Made by a program: the position numbers and the translations under genes
In this document: positions 6,534 through 12,950 of the stretch, piece after piece
Layout of the letters: each line of letters begins with the position of its first letter
Numbering within the stretch: position 1 is the first letter of the stretch
The notes under the pieces: generated by a model
Told to the model about the DNA's origin: nothing
Database searches by the model: none
The model's input: the letters and a program-made list of their open reading frames with translations, nothing else
Source of the DNA: a virus
DNA: 64,000 nucleotides
Direction: 5' to 3' (one strand)
Virus record (IMG/VR): IMGVR_UViG_3300031857_000076
Span: 1-64,000 of that record

Positions 6534-7046
6534 TTATTTTAGGAGATCAGGGGTTTCAAAGATGTTGCCAATGACCTCATATCTATGCGATGCACCAGTC
6601 ATATTTTCAATATCATCATATCTCTTGTGATCATAAGACCAGCAAAAGCTTGGAAAAAGGAAAATAATTTCACCAACAAAATCACCATCTTCGATGAGTT
6701 TTGAACTGAAAACATTTTTGCGTTCTTCAACAGAAACTACATGGCATCTGCTGTACTTAACAATATCGCCTTCGTAGATTTCAGCATTGTTCTTGTCTTT
6801 CAAGCCAATGTATTGCTGGATAACATAACGAGAATCTTTTACAATTTTCCCACCCTGCATGTAATAATCAGGAGCAGGGGATGCAGTGTATTTGTCGCCA
6901 TGATCGCCGTCAATTGCACCAATGTAATCAACTAGTTTACCTGTGAAGGGGCAAATGCTCCAATTGCTGAAACAGTGCAAAGAACAACTGTTCTCCAGCC
7001 AAGTTTTGTTTTGTTTGTCCCAAATGCGAAATTTTAGTTCTCTCAT
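6534..7046 (-). CDS. YopX domain protein (170 aa)
   Basis: Begins MRELKFRIWDKQNKTW, has the QQYIGLKDKNNAEIYEGDIV core (about residues 77-96) and ends YEVIGNIFETPDLL. It carries an insertion of about 40 residues relative to its neighbour, rich in Cys and Gly (CSLHCFSNWSICPF). Paralogue of 6176-6532. Part of a minus-strand operon from 7636. Function unknown. Confidence 0.9.
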   Translation of the reverse strand: MRELKFRIWDKQNKTWLENSCSLHCFSNWSICPFTGKLVDYIGAIDGDHGDKYTASPAPDYYMQGGKIVKDSRYVIQQYIGLKDKNNAEIYEGDIVKYSRCHVVSVEERKNVFSSKLIEDGDFVGEIIFLFPSFCWSYDHKRYDDIENMTGASHRYEVIGNIFETPDLLK

Positions 7047-7047
7047 G

Positions 7048-7152
7048 TTATTTTAAATAAACATAAATTAGACCCAAAACAAGCAAAATCCACATTATGA
7101 TTGTGGGCCAACCATCCATCACTTCATTGTTTGGGTTATTGTATCCGCTCAT
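7048..7152 (-). CDS. 34-aa single-helix membrane protein
   Basis: ATG overlaps the stop of the 7149 gene (ATGA, 7149-7152) and the TAA ends one base before the YopX start at 7046. The product has a short soluble N-terminus (MSGYNNPNNEVMDGW) and one membrane helix (PTIIMWILLVLGLIYVYL). Too short for usual gene finders, but the coupling at both ends makes it credible. Confidence 0.65.
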   Translation of the reverse strand: MSGYNNPNNEVMDGWPTIIMWILLVLGLIYVYLK

Positions 7153-7409
7153 GCCTTTAATCTATACTCGATTTCAATTTCCACAAGCTCAAATTCATGA
7201 AAGTTTAGTGCAGCATATCGCTCACCATTCATGGTACTGCGCAGCAAGTCTTCTTCAATGATGTTGCGAGCATTGTAAAGCATACCTTCTGGTGAAAATT
7301 CATCAACAAGATGCATATATACATCCCAATTACTGATGAATGTTTCTAATACAACCCACTTGCCCGTTGGCTTGTGACGGTATGCGAATTTTGTTTCAGT
7401 GTGAATCAT
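7149..7409 (-). CDS. hypothetical protein (86 aa)
   Basis: Starts MIHTETKFAYRHKPTGKWV. Probably mixed alpha/beta; no motif recognised. Coupled by ATGA overlaps to 7406-7636 upstream and to the small membrane protein downstream. Confidence 0.72.
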   Translation of the reverse strand: MIHTETKFAYRHKPTGKWVVLETFISNWDVYMHLVDEFSPEGMLYNARNIIEEDLLRSTMNGERYAALNFHEFELVEIEIEYRLKA

Positions 7410-7636
7410 ACTTTTGTTATAAAGAATCTCCTTTGACAGCTTGGTTGATTGTATCCTTCTACATGATCAGGGAAATAAATTTCATCCTCGTATAGATCAA
7501 TTGTTTTTTCGTATCCATCAAGCCTGATTCGATGCATTTTGTATTTTCCAACGAACCATGATTTGATTGTTTCTCCAGTATGACCGAAGAAAAATTTTGG
7601 GGTAGAAATAATATCAACTGCGATAGCGACTCTCAT
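7406..7636 (-). CDS. hypothetical protein (76 aa)
   Basis: Starts MRVAIAVDIISTPKFFFG. First gene of the operon leading to the two YopX genes, just below the promoter at 7648-7675. No family recognised. Confidence 0.72.
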   Translation of the reverse strand: MRVAIAVDIISTPKFFFGHTGETIKSWFVGKYKMHRIRLDGYEKTIDLYEDEIYFPDHVEGYNQPSCQRRFFITKV

Positions 7637-7647
7637 ATTATGACTTT

Positions 7648-7675
7648 ACTGTAGAGAGATTTCTTTGCTTGTCAA
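7648..7675 (-). promoter_or_regulatory. sigma70-type promoter
   Basis: Minus strand TTGACA (7670-7675), 16 bp, TACAGT (7648-7653), 11 bp before the ATG at 7636. Overlaps the 3' end of the 7672-7980 gene. Confidence 0.68.
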
Positions 7676-7980
7676 ATGGTTTTTTGCTTGGAAAGTTCCT
7701 GCATTTTTACCTCAATAAATGCTTTCATGAGCTTGTTTAGCTCTTCGCTGTCACCACCATATTCTGCGCCCAACACTGTGAGCAAGTTGCTTTTGAACGA
7801 TGACTCTGCGAGAGAATGCACCCATTTCTCAACATCTTTTACGTTGATGGGCTGCACAATCTGCACTTTGTTCATTTGATTGATGGGGCTTTCGTTCCAA
7901 AAACACCAAATAAAAAGTGTAACAAATGCGGTGCCAATCATGGTGATTAAGATGCTGGATTGAGTTTTTGATTCGTTCAT
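7672..7980 (-). CDS. membrane-anchored hypothetical protein (102 aa)
   Basis: One N-terminal membrane helix (about residues 8-27, SILITMIGTAFVTLFIWCFW), type II topology, then a soluble domain of about 70 residues predicted helical and ending MKAFIEVKMQELSKQKTI. Adjacent to the endolysin gene (8010-8762) and behind its own promoter at 7986-8013. A lysis role such as holin or inner-membrane spanin is possible on position and topology, but not proven. Confidence 0.75.
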   Translation of the reverse strand: MNESKTQSSILITMIGTAFVTLFIWCFWNESPINQMNKVQIVQPINVKDVEKWVHSLAESSFKSNLLTVLGAEYGGDSEELNKLMKAFIEVKMQELSKQKTI

Positions 7981-7985
7981 TCCAA

Positions 7986-8013
7986 ACTATAGAACGAAAA
8001 TCTAACTTGTCAA
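7986..8013 (-). promoter_or_regulatory. sigma70-type promoter
   Basis: Minus strand TTGACA (8008-8013), 16 bp, TATAGT (7986-7991), 5 bp before the ATG at 7980. Confidence 0.75.
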
Positions 8014-8762
8014 CAACTTTTTTGAATTGAATCAAGCTCTGCAAGCGAAATCATTGTAGCTCCTGCGGTTTTGTCATAGTAGGCTGTTTCGAGCCATTTT
8101 TCGCGCCAAAAGATTTTGCCGCTGACTGATTTTAAACCTTTTTTAATGTCTTCGTCCGAATATCCTTTGAGTTTTAGAATCGGCGCAAGAGGCGCAAAAC
8201 TTGGTGCTAGTGTTGGCGGAGGACTGTTTGTGTATTTAAAATCTTTGATCAAGTCAATCACCCAAGGCTTCTGAACCTTTGTGCCAGGGCATGTTTTGGT
8301 TGTGCGTGGGTCGTCACGATGAAACAATACAGTTTTATCATTCACTGGCAGTTTGAGCCAATCTAACAGCATTTTTGTTGCGGCTGCTGCTGTTTTCCAG
8401 CACTCGAAACCTCTACCTTTCTTGGGGTCTTCGTTGTCGTAGTCTCCAAGCACTTCAATGCCCAAAGCGGTGCGATTAAAGCTAGAAGCATGAACGCCAG
8501 TTTCAGTTAATGGAGTCATGCCCCAAACTTGATCGTCATCAATGAATAAATGTGGTGCGCTGCGCCAACCTAATTGATTGGAATAGTAGTCTTTGAGGTT
8601 TTCCAAGTGTTTTGCTAGGAAACCATCTGGCCTTTGATTCAGGGAAGGCGCGGCTGTATGATGGAGGCAAACAGATTTAGCCCAAGTTGGAGCTTTAATT
8701 CCATTTAAATATTGAGCGAAACCGCTCACGGTCCAAACTTTTCCAGTGTTGCTAAAAGACAT
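8010..8762 (-). CDS. N-acetylmuramoyl-L-alanine amidase, endolysin (250 aa)
   Basis: Amidase_2/PGRP-type zinc amidase that cuts the MurNAc-L-Ala bond of peptidoglycan. Visible landmarks: LHHTAAP (His34-35), APHLFIDDDQVWGM (His71), GVHASSFNRTALGIEV (His91) and FHRDDPRTTKTCPG (His148, Cys158). The expected ligands are a His of the HHT motif, the late His and the Cys of TCPG. A proline-rich linker (about 179-193) joins a C-terminal domain (about 194-250) that could bind the wall. No signal peptide, so release would need a holin. Its leader is a structured RNA candidate (8773-8950). Confidence 0.93.
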   Translation of the reverse strand: MSFSNTGKVWTVSGFAQYLNGIKAPTWAKSVCLHHTAAPSLNQRPDGFLAKHLENLKDYYSNQLGWRSAPHLFIDDDQVWGMTPLTETGVHASSFNRTALGIEVLGDYDNEDPKKGRGFECWKTAAAATKMLLDWLKLPVNDKTVLFHRDDPRTTKTCPGTKVQKPWVIDLIKDFKYTNSPPPTLAPSFAPLAPILKLKGYSDEDIKKGLKSVSGKIFWREKWLETAYYDKTAGATMISLAELDSIQKSC

Positions 8763-8765
8763 ATA

Positions 8766-9005
8766 CTAATAGTAACAAATTGGATGATATTTTAAACCCT
8801 TGTAATCCTCTTGCCGCACAATGCTCTCGCGGGAGCGACCCGCATCCACTTCGGTAAGAGCATTGTTACTTTCCGTCATTTGGGTGACACCCTCTTTTGC
8901 AAGAGGCAGTTCCATCGGGATTTCGCTTGTGGCAGCGCGGCAATTTGTTAGTTGTGAGTATTGATTCACGGGGAATTTCGGCCCTCTCTTTTGGATACTT
9001 GCCAC
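8766..9005 (-). CDS. uncertain ORF upstream of the endolysin (79 aa, GTG start)
   Basis: An open frame reaching to four bases before the endolysin start. It is in frame with the end of the 9024-9371 gene after that gene's TAA. An internal ATG would give a 49-residue product beginning MELPLAKEGVTQMTESNN. The same DNA forms several perfect stems (see 8773-8950) and is clearly more GC-rich than its surroundings, so the frame may be a by-product of a structured RNA, or the gene may be a recent import. No family recognised. Confidence 0.3.
   Translation of the reverse strand: MASIQKRGPKFPVNQYSQLTNCRAATSEIPMELPLAKEGVTQMTESNNALTEVDAGRSRESIVRQEDYKGLKYHPICYY
8773..8950 (-). ncRNA. candidate structured RNA in the endolysin leader
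   Basis: Nested perfect inverted repeats: P1 8773-8782 with 8941-8950 (10 bp); P2 8807-8814 with 8899-8906 (8 bp); P3 8818-8827 with 8857-8866 (10 bp), with an inner 5-bp stem 8829-8833/8839-8843; P4 8882-8885/8889-8892. A local 6-bp hairpin at 8891-8906, with a GCAA tetraloop on the minus strand, uses the same 8901-8906 bases as P2, so two folds exclude each other, as in a switch. It would sit in the 5' region of the endolysin mRNA. No known RNA family recognised. Confidence 0.5.
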
Positions 9006-9023
9006 CCTTGTAACTAACTCGGA

Positions 9024-9371
9024 TTACCTGCGTTCCGATTTGGAAGGTTCATTAGCAGGTGAGTTATTCCCTTCCAAAATTGCTTGAACTTTGCGGCGAA
9101 CGCGCAGTTCTGTATTGCTTTCCCAATATTCTGTAAAATAAAGCATTTGTTCAATCAACAAATCTTGCAGTCCTTTTTCTGCTTCTTTATAAGTGGGAAA
9201 AGTTTTTTCATAATCGCCAATCAAGTAACCGCGATGATGCAGTCGCCATTCTGATTTTTCGTAAGTTGAAAAGTTTTTTTCGATGTAGAAGTGACAGTCG
9301 CGATCCTTGTGATGATCGCCGCCAATTAATTCATACCATAGTTCAAGAAGTTGTTCGGTGAGTGCTTGCAT
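9024..9371 (-). CDS. hypothetical protein (115 aa)
   Basis: Helical, charged and aromatic-rich, with two His pairs (GGDHHKD and RLHHRGYL) that could bind metal but match no family known to me. Its ATG is 9 bp below the -10 of the promoter at 9381-9408. It is the first gene of the transcript that reaches the endolysin. Confidence 0.7.
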   Translation of the reverse strand: MQALTEQLLELWYELIGGDHHKDRDCHFYIEKNFSTYEKSEWRLHHRGYLIGDYEKTFPTYKEAEKGLQDLLIEQMLYFTEYWESNTELRVRRKVQAILEGNNSPANEPSKSERR

Positions 9372-9380
9372 GGGTAGCTA

Positions 9381-9408
9381 ATTATAATATGAAAAATGAG
9401 CTTGTCAA
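9381..9408 (-). promoter_or_regulatory. sigma70-type promoter, perfect consensus
   Basis: Minus strand TTGACA (9403-9408), 16 bp, TATAAT (9381-9386), 9 bp before the ATG at 9371. Its -35 overlaps the plus-strand late motif at 9407-9414. Confidence 0.78.
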
Positions 9409-9414
9409 GTGTAT
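9407..9414 (+). promoter_or_regulatory. late-type promoter motif AAGTGTAT
   Basis: AAGTGTAT with its first base 17 nt before the ATG at 9424. One mismatch from AAGTGTAA. Back-to-back with the early minus-strand promoter. Confidence 0.5.
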
Positions 9415-9423
9415 AATTCATAT

Positions 9424-9825
9424 ATGAATGTTGAAGTTGATTTTTCCGAAAAAATCGTCGCCTCTGGTCGCGCCTCTCTGATTACAAAATTGATTTACCT
9501 GCAAAATCAATTCAAAATTTTTCATTGGCAAACCTTTTCTTATGCAAATCATCAAGCTTTTGGTCATCTTTATGATGAATTAAGCGAAAAAATTGATGAG
9601 TTTGTGGAAACCTATCAAGGAATCTATGAGCGTCTTGACTTTAGCGGCGAAATGATTGCGTTCTCTAATCTGCGCGAAACAAATTTTGCAATGATTCTTT
9701 CAGAACAAGCAACAACTTTAAAAAGCTACGATGAAGTTTTCGCTGGACACACTGATTTGCTCAACCTTCGCGATGAAATGCTCGCAGTCTTGCACAAGAC
9801 ATCTTACTTGCTCACGCTAGTTTAA
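9424..9825 (+). CDS. DUF5856-like, Dps/ferritin-fold phage protein (133 aa)
   Basis: Starts MNVEVDFSEKIVASGRA. Contains the segment LQNQFKIFHWQTFSYANHQA (about residues 25-44), then YDELSEKIDEFVE, a four-helix-bundle pattern recalling Dps proteins and the phage DUF5856 family. The iron-site residues of true Dps are only partly present, so enzymatic iron storage is not claimed. A GTG 15 bases upstream is possible, but the ATG fits the late motif spacing. A bidirectional terminator follows. Confidence 0.8.
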   Translation: MNVEVDFSEKIVASGRASLITKLIYLQNQFKIFHWQTFSYANHQAFGHLYDELSEKIDEFVETYQGIYERLDFSGEMIAFSNLRETNFAMILSEQATTLKSYDEVFAGHTDLLNLRDEMLAVLHKTSYLLTLV

Positions 9826-9838
9826 AACCAATAAAAAA

Positions 9839-9863
9839 GGGCGGCTTTTCAGCCGCCCTTTTT
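9839..9863. terminator. bidirectional rho-independent terminator
   Basis: Stem gggcggct / agccgccc (9839-9846 with 9851-9858), loop TTTC, A-run before and T-run after. Serves the converging genes at 9424-9825 and 9866-11101. Confidence 0.9.
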
Positions 9864-9865
9864 GT

Positions 9866-11101
9866 TTACGCCAACAGTGATGGAATTGGCTTGCCTTTAT
9901 CAGCGATTTTGAATGGTCGCCCTTCTGGAGAAATTAACACTTGTTCAGTTTGTAATCCAGCAGCAGCAGCAATGGTAGCATTGAAATCTTGCGGAGAAAC
10001 AATGCCATCCAAAACTTTCATGCCTTTGTCATCGCTCTTGCCATAAACTTGACCGCCTTTGATGCCAGCACCAATGAGAGCACTAGAGAATGCGCCAGGA
10101 TGATGATCGCGCCCATCGTTCACGTTGATGATTGGCGTGCGTCCAAAGTCAGTAGTCACAACAATGAGAGTTTTCTTTAACAAGCCAGAAGCTTGCAAGT
10201 CTTCAATGAGAGCAGTTAAAGCTGTGTCAAGAATTGCTAATTTATCTTCTAGTGCATCAAAGTTGTTAACGTGAGTGTCCCAACCACCATCTGACACTTC
10301 AATAAATTTGCATCCACCTTGCTCAATAAGTCTCTTGGCAAGGCAAACACCTTGGCCAAAACGATTGTTGCCATATTTTTCTCTCTTGTCTGCGGACTCT
10401 TTTGTGAGGTCAAAAATATCAAGCTCGGATGAGTTGAGCAAACGAACAGTTTGATCGTAGAATTCTGTGTAGCTCTTTTCAGAAGGATTTGCGCCCTTCA
10501 TTGCATCGCGTTCAATTTGCTTGAGAACTTCAATGCGTTTGCTGAATTCTTCTTTGTTTCTAATCTTTGCGTTCTCCAAGCCGCGAAGAGGGTCTTGAAT
10601 TGGAATAGGAGAATATTTCTTTGCCATCCAACCAGCGCCAGGATGGTCTGCTGGACCACTAATCAAAACATTTTGAGGGATGCTGATTTTTTCTCCCTTG
10701 TCTTGCATCTTACACATCCATGCGCCCATGTTTGGGTGAATGATTGTGCCGATCTTTTTGTAGCTTGTGCGTTGAAGATACTGAGCTTGCTCATGTGCGC
10801 CAGTATTGACCATCATGCTGCGAATCACTGCCATCTTGTCGCCGTGTTTGGCGAGTTTTGGCAAGTGTTCGCTGATAGCATAATCAGCGTTTGTGTTGAT
10901 GGAATTGAATTTGCCTTTTACTTCTGCGTCTTTCTTGGGGTCAAAAGTATCAAGATGGCTCATGCCACCATTCATAAACAAGTAAATAATGTGTTCTGCT
11001 TTGTTGGCAGACTGTGCAGCGTGAATTTCTGGTAGCACAGAAACGCCCAAGCCTGCACTGGCTAGACGAAGAACGAAGTCGCGACGATTGATAGAGTTCA
11101 T
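9866..11101 (-). CDS. DUF1501 protein, exported alkaline-phosphatase-fold (411 aa)
   Basis: Twin-arginine-type signal at the N-terminus (MNSINRRDFVLRLASAGLG; Arg6-Arg7), then DUF1501 landmarks: FMNGGMSHLDTFDPK, a GWDTHVNNF segment, TTDFGRTP and GRDHHPGAFS. These Asp/His motifs match the metal-site regions of the alkaline-phosphatase/sulfatase superfamily to which DUF1501 belongs. Such proteins are almost confined to Planctomycetota, Verrucomicrobiota and relatives and are encoded next to DUF1549/DUF1553 proteins, as here. The start four bases after the upstream stop is preferred over a longer frame. Substrate unknown. Confidence 0.92.
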   Translation of the reverse strand: MNSINRRDFVLRLASAGLGVSVLPEIHAAQSANKAEHIIYLFMNGGMSHLDTFDPKKDAEVKGKFNSINTNADYAISEHLPKLAKHGDKMAVIRSMMVNTGAHEQAQYLQRTSYKKIGTIIHPNMGAWMCKMQDKGEKISIPQNVLISGPADHPGAGWMAKKYSPIPIQDPLRGLENAKIRNKEEFSKRIEVLKQIERDAMKGANPSEKSYTEFYDQTVRLLNSSELDIFDLTKESADKREKYGNNRFGQGVCLAKRLIEQGGCKFIEVSDGGWDTHVNNFDALEDKLAILDTALTALIEDLQASGLLKKTLIVVTTDFGRTPIINVNDGRDHHPGAFSSALIGAGIKGGQVYGKSDDKGMKVLDGIVSPQDFNATIAAAAGLQTEQVLISPEGRPFKIADKGKPIPSLLA

Positions 11102-11105
11102 AAGA

Positions 11106-12875
11106 TTAATTAGAGAATTTAAATTCGGTTGAATTGAGCAATGCCCAAATAACATCATCGTCATTTGCGCCAGAGAATGCGGCCTTCTCTGATAGTGTGG
11201 GTTTGCGGCTCAAAATGCTTTTGTAAATGATTTCCATCTTTTCGGATGGAGACTTGCCTGCCAAGGACTTGATGAGAGATGTTTCTTTGTTTGTGGCAAT
11301 GTTTGCAAGCTGACCATTCATGAATGAGATTACTTGCGTCACAGAACCTTCCAAGGAAGATGTTTGAATGAGTTCACGATCACTGCGGCCAAGTTGAGCA
11401 AGAATAGTGTTTGTTTGATTGGCATCATTGATTTCAGAAGCTCTTGCAACAACAACATTTGCAATCTTTGGCGCGAGAGAGTATTTGTCGCGCATAATTT
11501 GATTATACTTTTCGAGCTTCATTCTCATCTTCTCTAACGAAATATCCTCAATGGTTGTTTGCATGTTTTTTGCGTATTCAGTGTGAAATTCTGTTTTATA
11601 TTGTTCTGGACTCTCCACGCAAAGAGCCACAACAGAATCCCAAAGCTGTTCTGCGGTGAGTCTGCGCTTCACTGGACCAATGAAAATAAAGTTTTCGCTG
11701 TTGGCGAAAGCTCCACTGTATGTTTGACGCTGAAAGAGTTTCGTGTTGCAAAGCACAAAAAGAAACTTTTGGCTATCATAGTTTAGTTCAACAAAAATGT
11801 TCGCCAAAGTGTTCATGAGTTCACTGTTCAAAGCGTCAGAGTCGTGAATGTTGTCGTATTCTGAAATGATATACTTGCCAAACACCAAGTTCCAGTAGCG
11901 ATTCACAATGTTCTTTGTGAATGTGGGATGGTTGGGATTGGCGAGCCAAGCCACAGCGTCTTGCCGCAAATCTTCTTTGTTTTTGATTTCTCCTTTGCCG
12001 TCAAGAGTGCTTGGAACAACAGAGTCGTTTGGCTTTGCATCCTTGTATTGATAATCATGAGGAAGCTTGAGTTCTTTTGTGGAGAGGATTTCAAGATCAG
12101 CTTGAGTAGCGCGAACAAAGTTATTAATTTGATTGTTTAAGCCGCGATTCTTAACAGGGTCGCTTTTAATGAGAGCGTCAATGGTTTCTCTCAAGGCTTT
12201 GATCTTTTCGCGTGTTTCTTTTGATTCTTTGGGGCGAAGCTCAATTTGATTAAACATTGCAGCCATTTTGTAGAACTGCATTTGTGTGAAGTCTTGGAAG
12301 GGGTCATCGTGACACTGTGCGCAGCCAATGTCTGTGCCTAGAAATACTTTGTTTGTGGCAATCAAGTTGTCAAGAGGCATTCCAACGTCTCTGTAGTAGT
12401 AACCAGTAGCAGGGTTGGAATAGTAATTGCCAGAGCTTAGGAGCAAATCTTTAACGAATAAATGATATGGTTTGTTTGCTGCAATGCAGTCTTTCACATA
12501 GTCAATGTATGGTCCACCATTAAAATTATTGATTGGCGAGAGTCTTTCGCGCATTCTAAGAGCGTCTGCCCAAAAATTAAACATGTGCGAAATGTGGCCA
12601 GGATGTTTTAATAGATATTTAATTAGTTCTGTTTTTTTATTTTCGGCAGAAGCAGAGAAATAAGCATTGTATTCGCTAAACGTGGGATTGCGGCCAATGA
12701 TGGTCAAATATGCTCTGCGCAAGAAAACGTCTTCGCTAACTGGTGCAAGAGGTTTGATTTTGGCATTTAAACACTGCTTTTCTAGCACGTTGTCAATCTT
12801 GAAAGAGGCGAGATTCAAGTCTGCGCCAAAGGTTGATGCCAACAGACAAAATAAGATTAAAACTATTTTTTTCAT
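11106..12875 (-). CDS. DUF1549/DUF1553 (PSCyt2/PSD1) exported protein (589 aa)
   Basis: Signal peptide at residues 1-17 (MKKIVLILFCLLASTFG). The DUF1549 part (about 25-210) has the c-type-cytochrome-like IGCAQCHDDPFQDFTQ motif (Cys185, Cys188, His189); the DUF1553 part (about 310-560) has NPNHPTFTKNIVNRYWNLVF and RRLTAEQLWDSV. In PVC bacteria this family is paired with DUF1501, and is thought to take part in outer-compartment polymer breakdown. It is preceded by a ribosome-like AAGG and a late motif at 12890-12897, the class found at structural genes. Very unusual in a phage. Confidence 0.93.
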   Translation of the reverse strand: MKKIVLILFCLLASTFGADLNLASFKIDNVLEKQCLNAKIKPLAPVSEDVFLRRAYLTIIGRNPTFSEYNAYFSASAENKKTELIKYLLKHPGHISHMFNFWADALRMRERLSPINNFNGGPYIDYVKDCIAANKPYHLFVKDLLLSSGNYYSNPATGYYYRDVGMPLDNLIATNKVFLGTDIGCAQCHDDPFQDFTQMQFYKMAAMFNQIELRPKESKETREKIKALRETIDALIKSDPVKNRGLNNQINNFVRATQADLEILSTKELKLPHDYQYKDAKPNDSVVPSTLDGKGEIKNKEDLRQDAVAWLANPNHPTFTKNIVNRYWNLVFGKYIISEYDNIHDSDALNSELMNTLANIFVELNYDSQKFLFVLCNTKLFQRQTYSGAFANSENFIFIGPVKRRLTAEQLWDSVVALCVESPEQYKTEFHTEYAKNMQTTIEDISLEKMRMKLEKYNQIMRDKYSLAPKIANVVVARASEINDANQTNTILAQLGRSDRELIQTSSLEGSVTQVISFMNGQLANIATNKETSLIKSLAGKSPSEKMEIIYKSILSRKPTLSEKAAFSGANDDDVIWALLNSTEFKFSN

Positions 12876-12889
12876 AAGCCTTTAGTATT

Positions 12890-12897
12890 TTACACTT
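12890..12897 (-). promoter_or_regulatory. late-type promoter motif AAGTGTAA
   Basis: Minus strand AAGTGTAA, 22 nt before the start codon at 12875. Faces away from the plus-strand copy at 12935-12942. Confidence 0.55.
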
Positions 12898-12909
12898 TTT
12901 AAAAAGCTT

Positions 12910-12930
12910 TTGAAAGATGGAATCTTTCAA
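12910..12930. repeat. 21-bp perfect inverted repeat between two late promoters
   Basis: TTGAAAGAT, 3-bp centre, ATCTTTCAA. It lies exactly between the divergent late motifs at 12890-12897 and 12935-12942, suitable for an operator or activator site. Confidence 0.6.
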
Positions 12931-12934
12931 GGAT

Positions 12935-12942
12935 AAGTGTAA
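12935..12942 (+). promoter_or_regulatory. late-type promoter motif AAGTGTAA
   Basis: AAGTGTAA followed by AAAT, first base 16 nt before the ATG at 12951. No Shine-Dalgarno sequence in between. Confidence 0.65.
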
Positions 12943-12950
12943 AAATAATT

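Noticed and set aside
7915-7922. AAGTGTAA on the plus strand
   Set aside because: Inside a minus-strand coding region with no plus-strand gene 16-17 nt downstream; taken as chance.
8773-8950. tmRNA, retron or group I intron
   Set aside because: No tRNA-like acceptor with CCA, no reverse transcriptase nearby, and no recognisable intron core, so the element is left as an unassigned structured RNA.
10451-11035. 194-codon plus-strand open frame
   Set aside because: It lies antisense inside the DUF1501 gene, has Cys/His-rich composition typical of a shadow frame and no start context.
9866-12875. Bacterial chromosome fragment or chimeric assembly at the DUF1501/DUF1553 genes
   Set aside because: Both flanks are phage genes, base composition does not change at the joins, and the pair has a late motif and shared terminator style. 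Read mapping would still be the decisive test.
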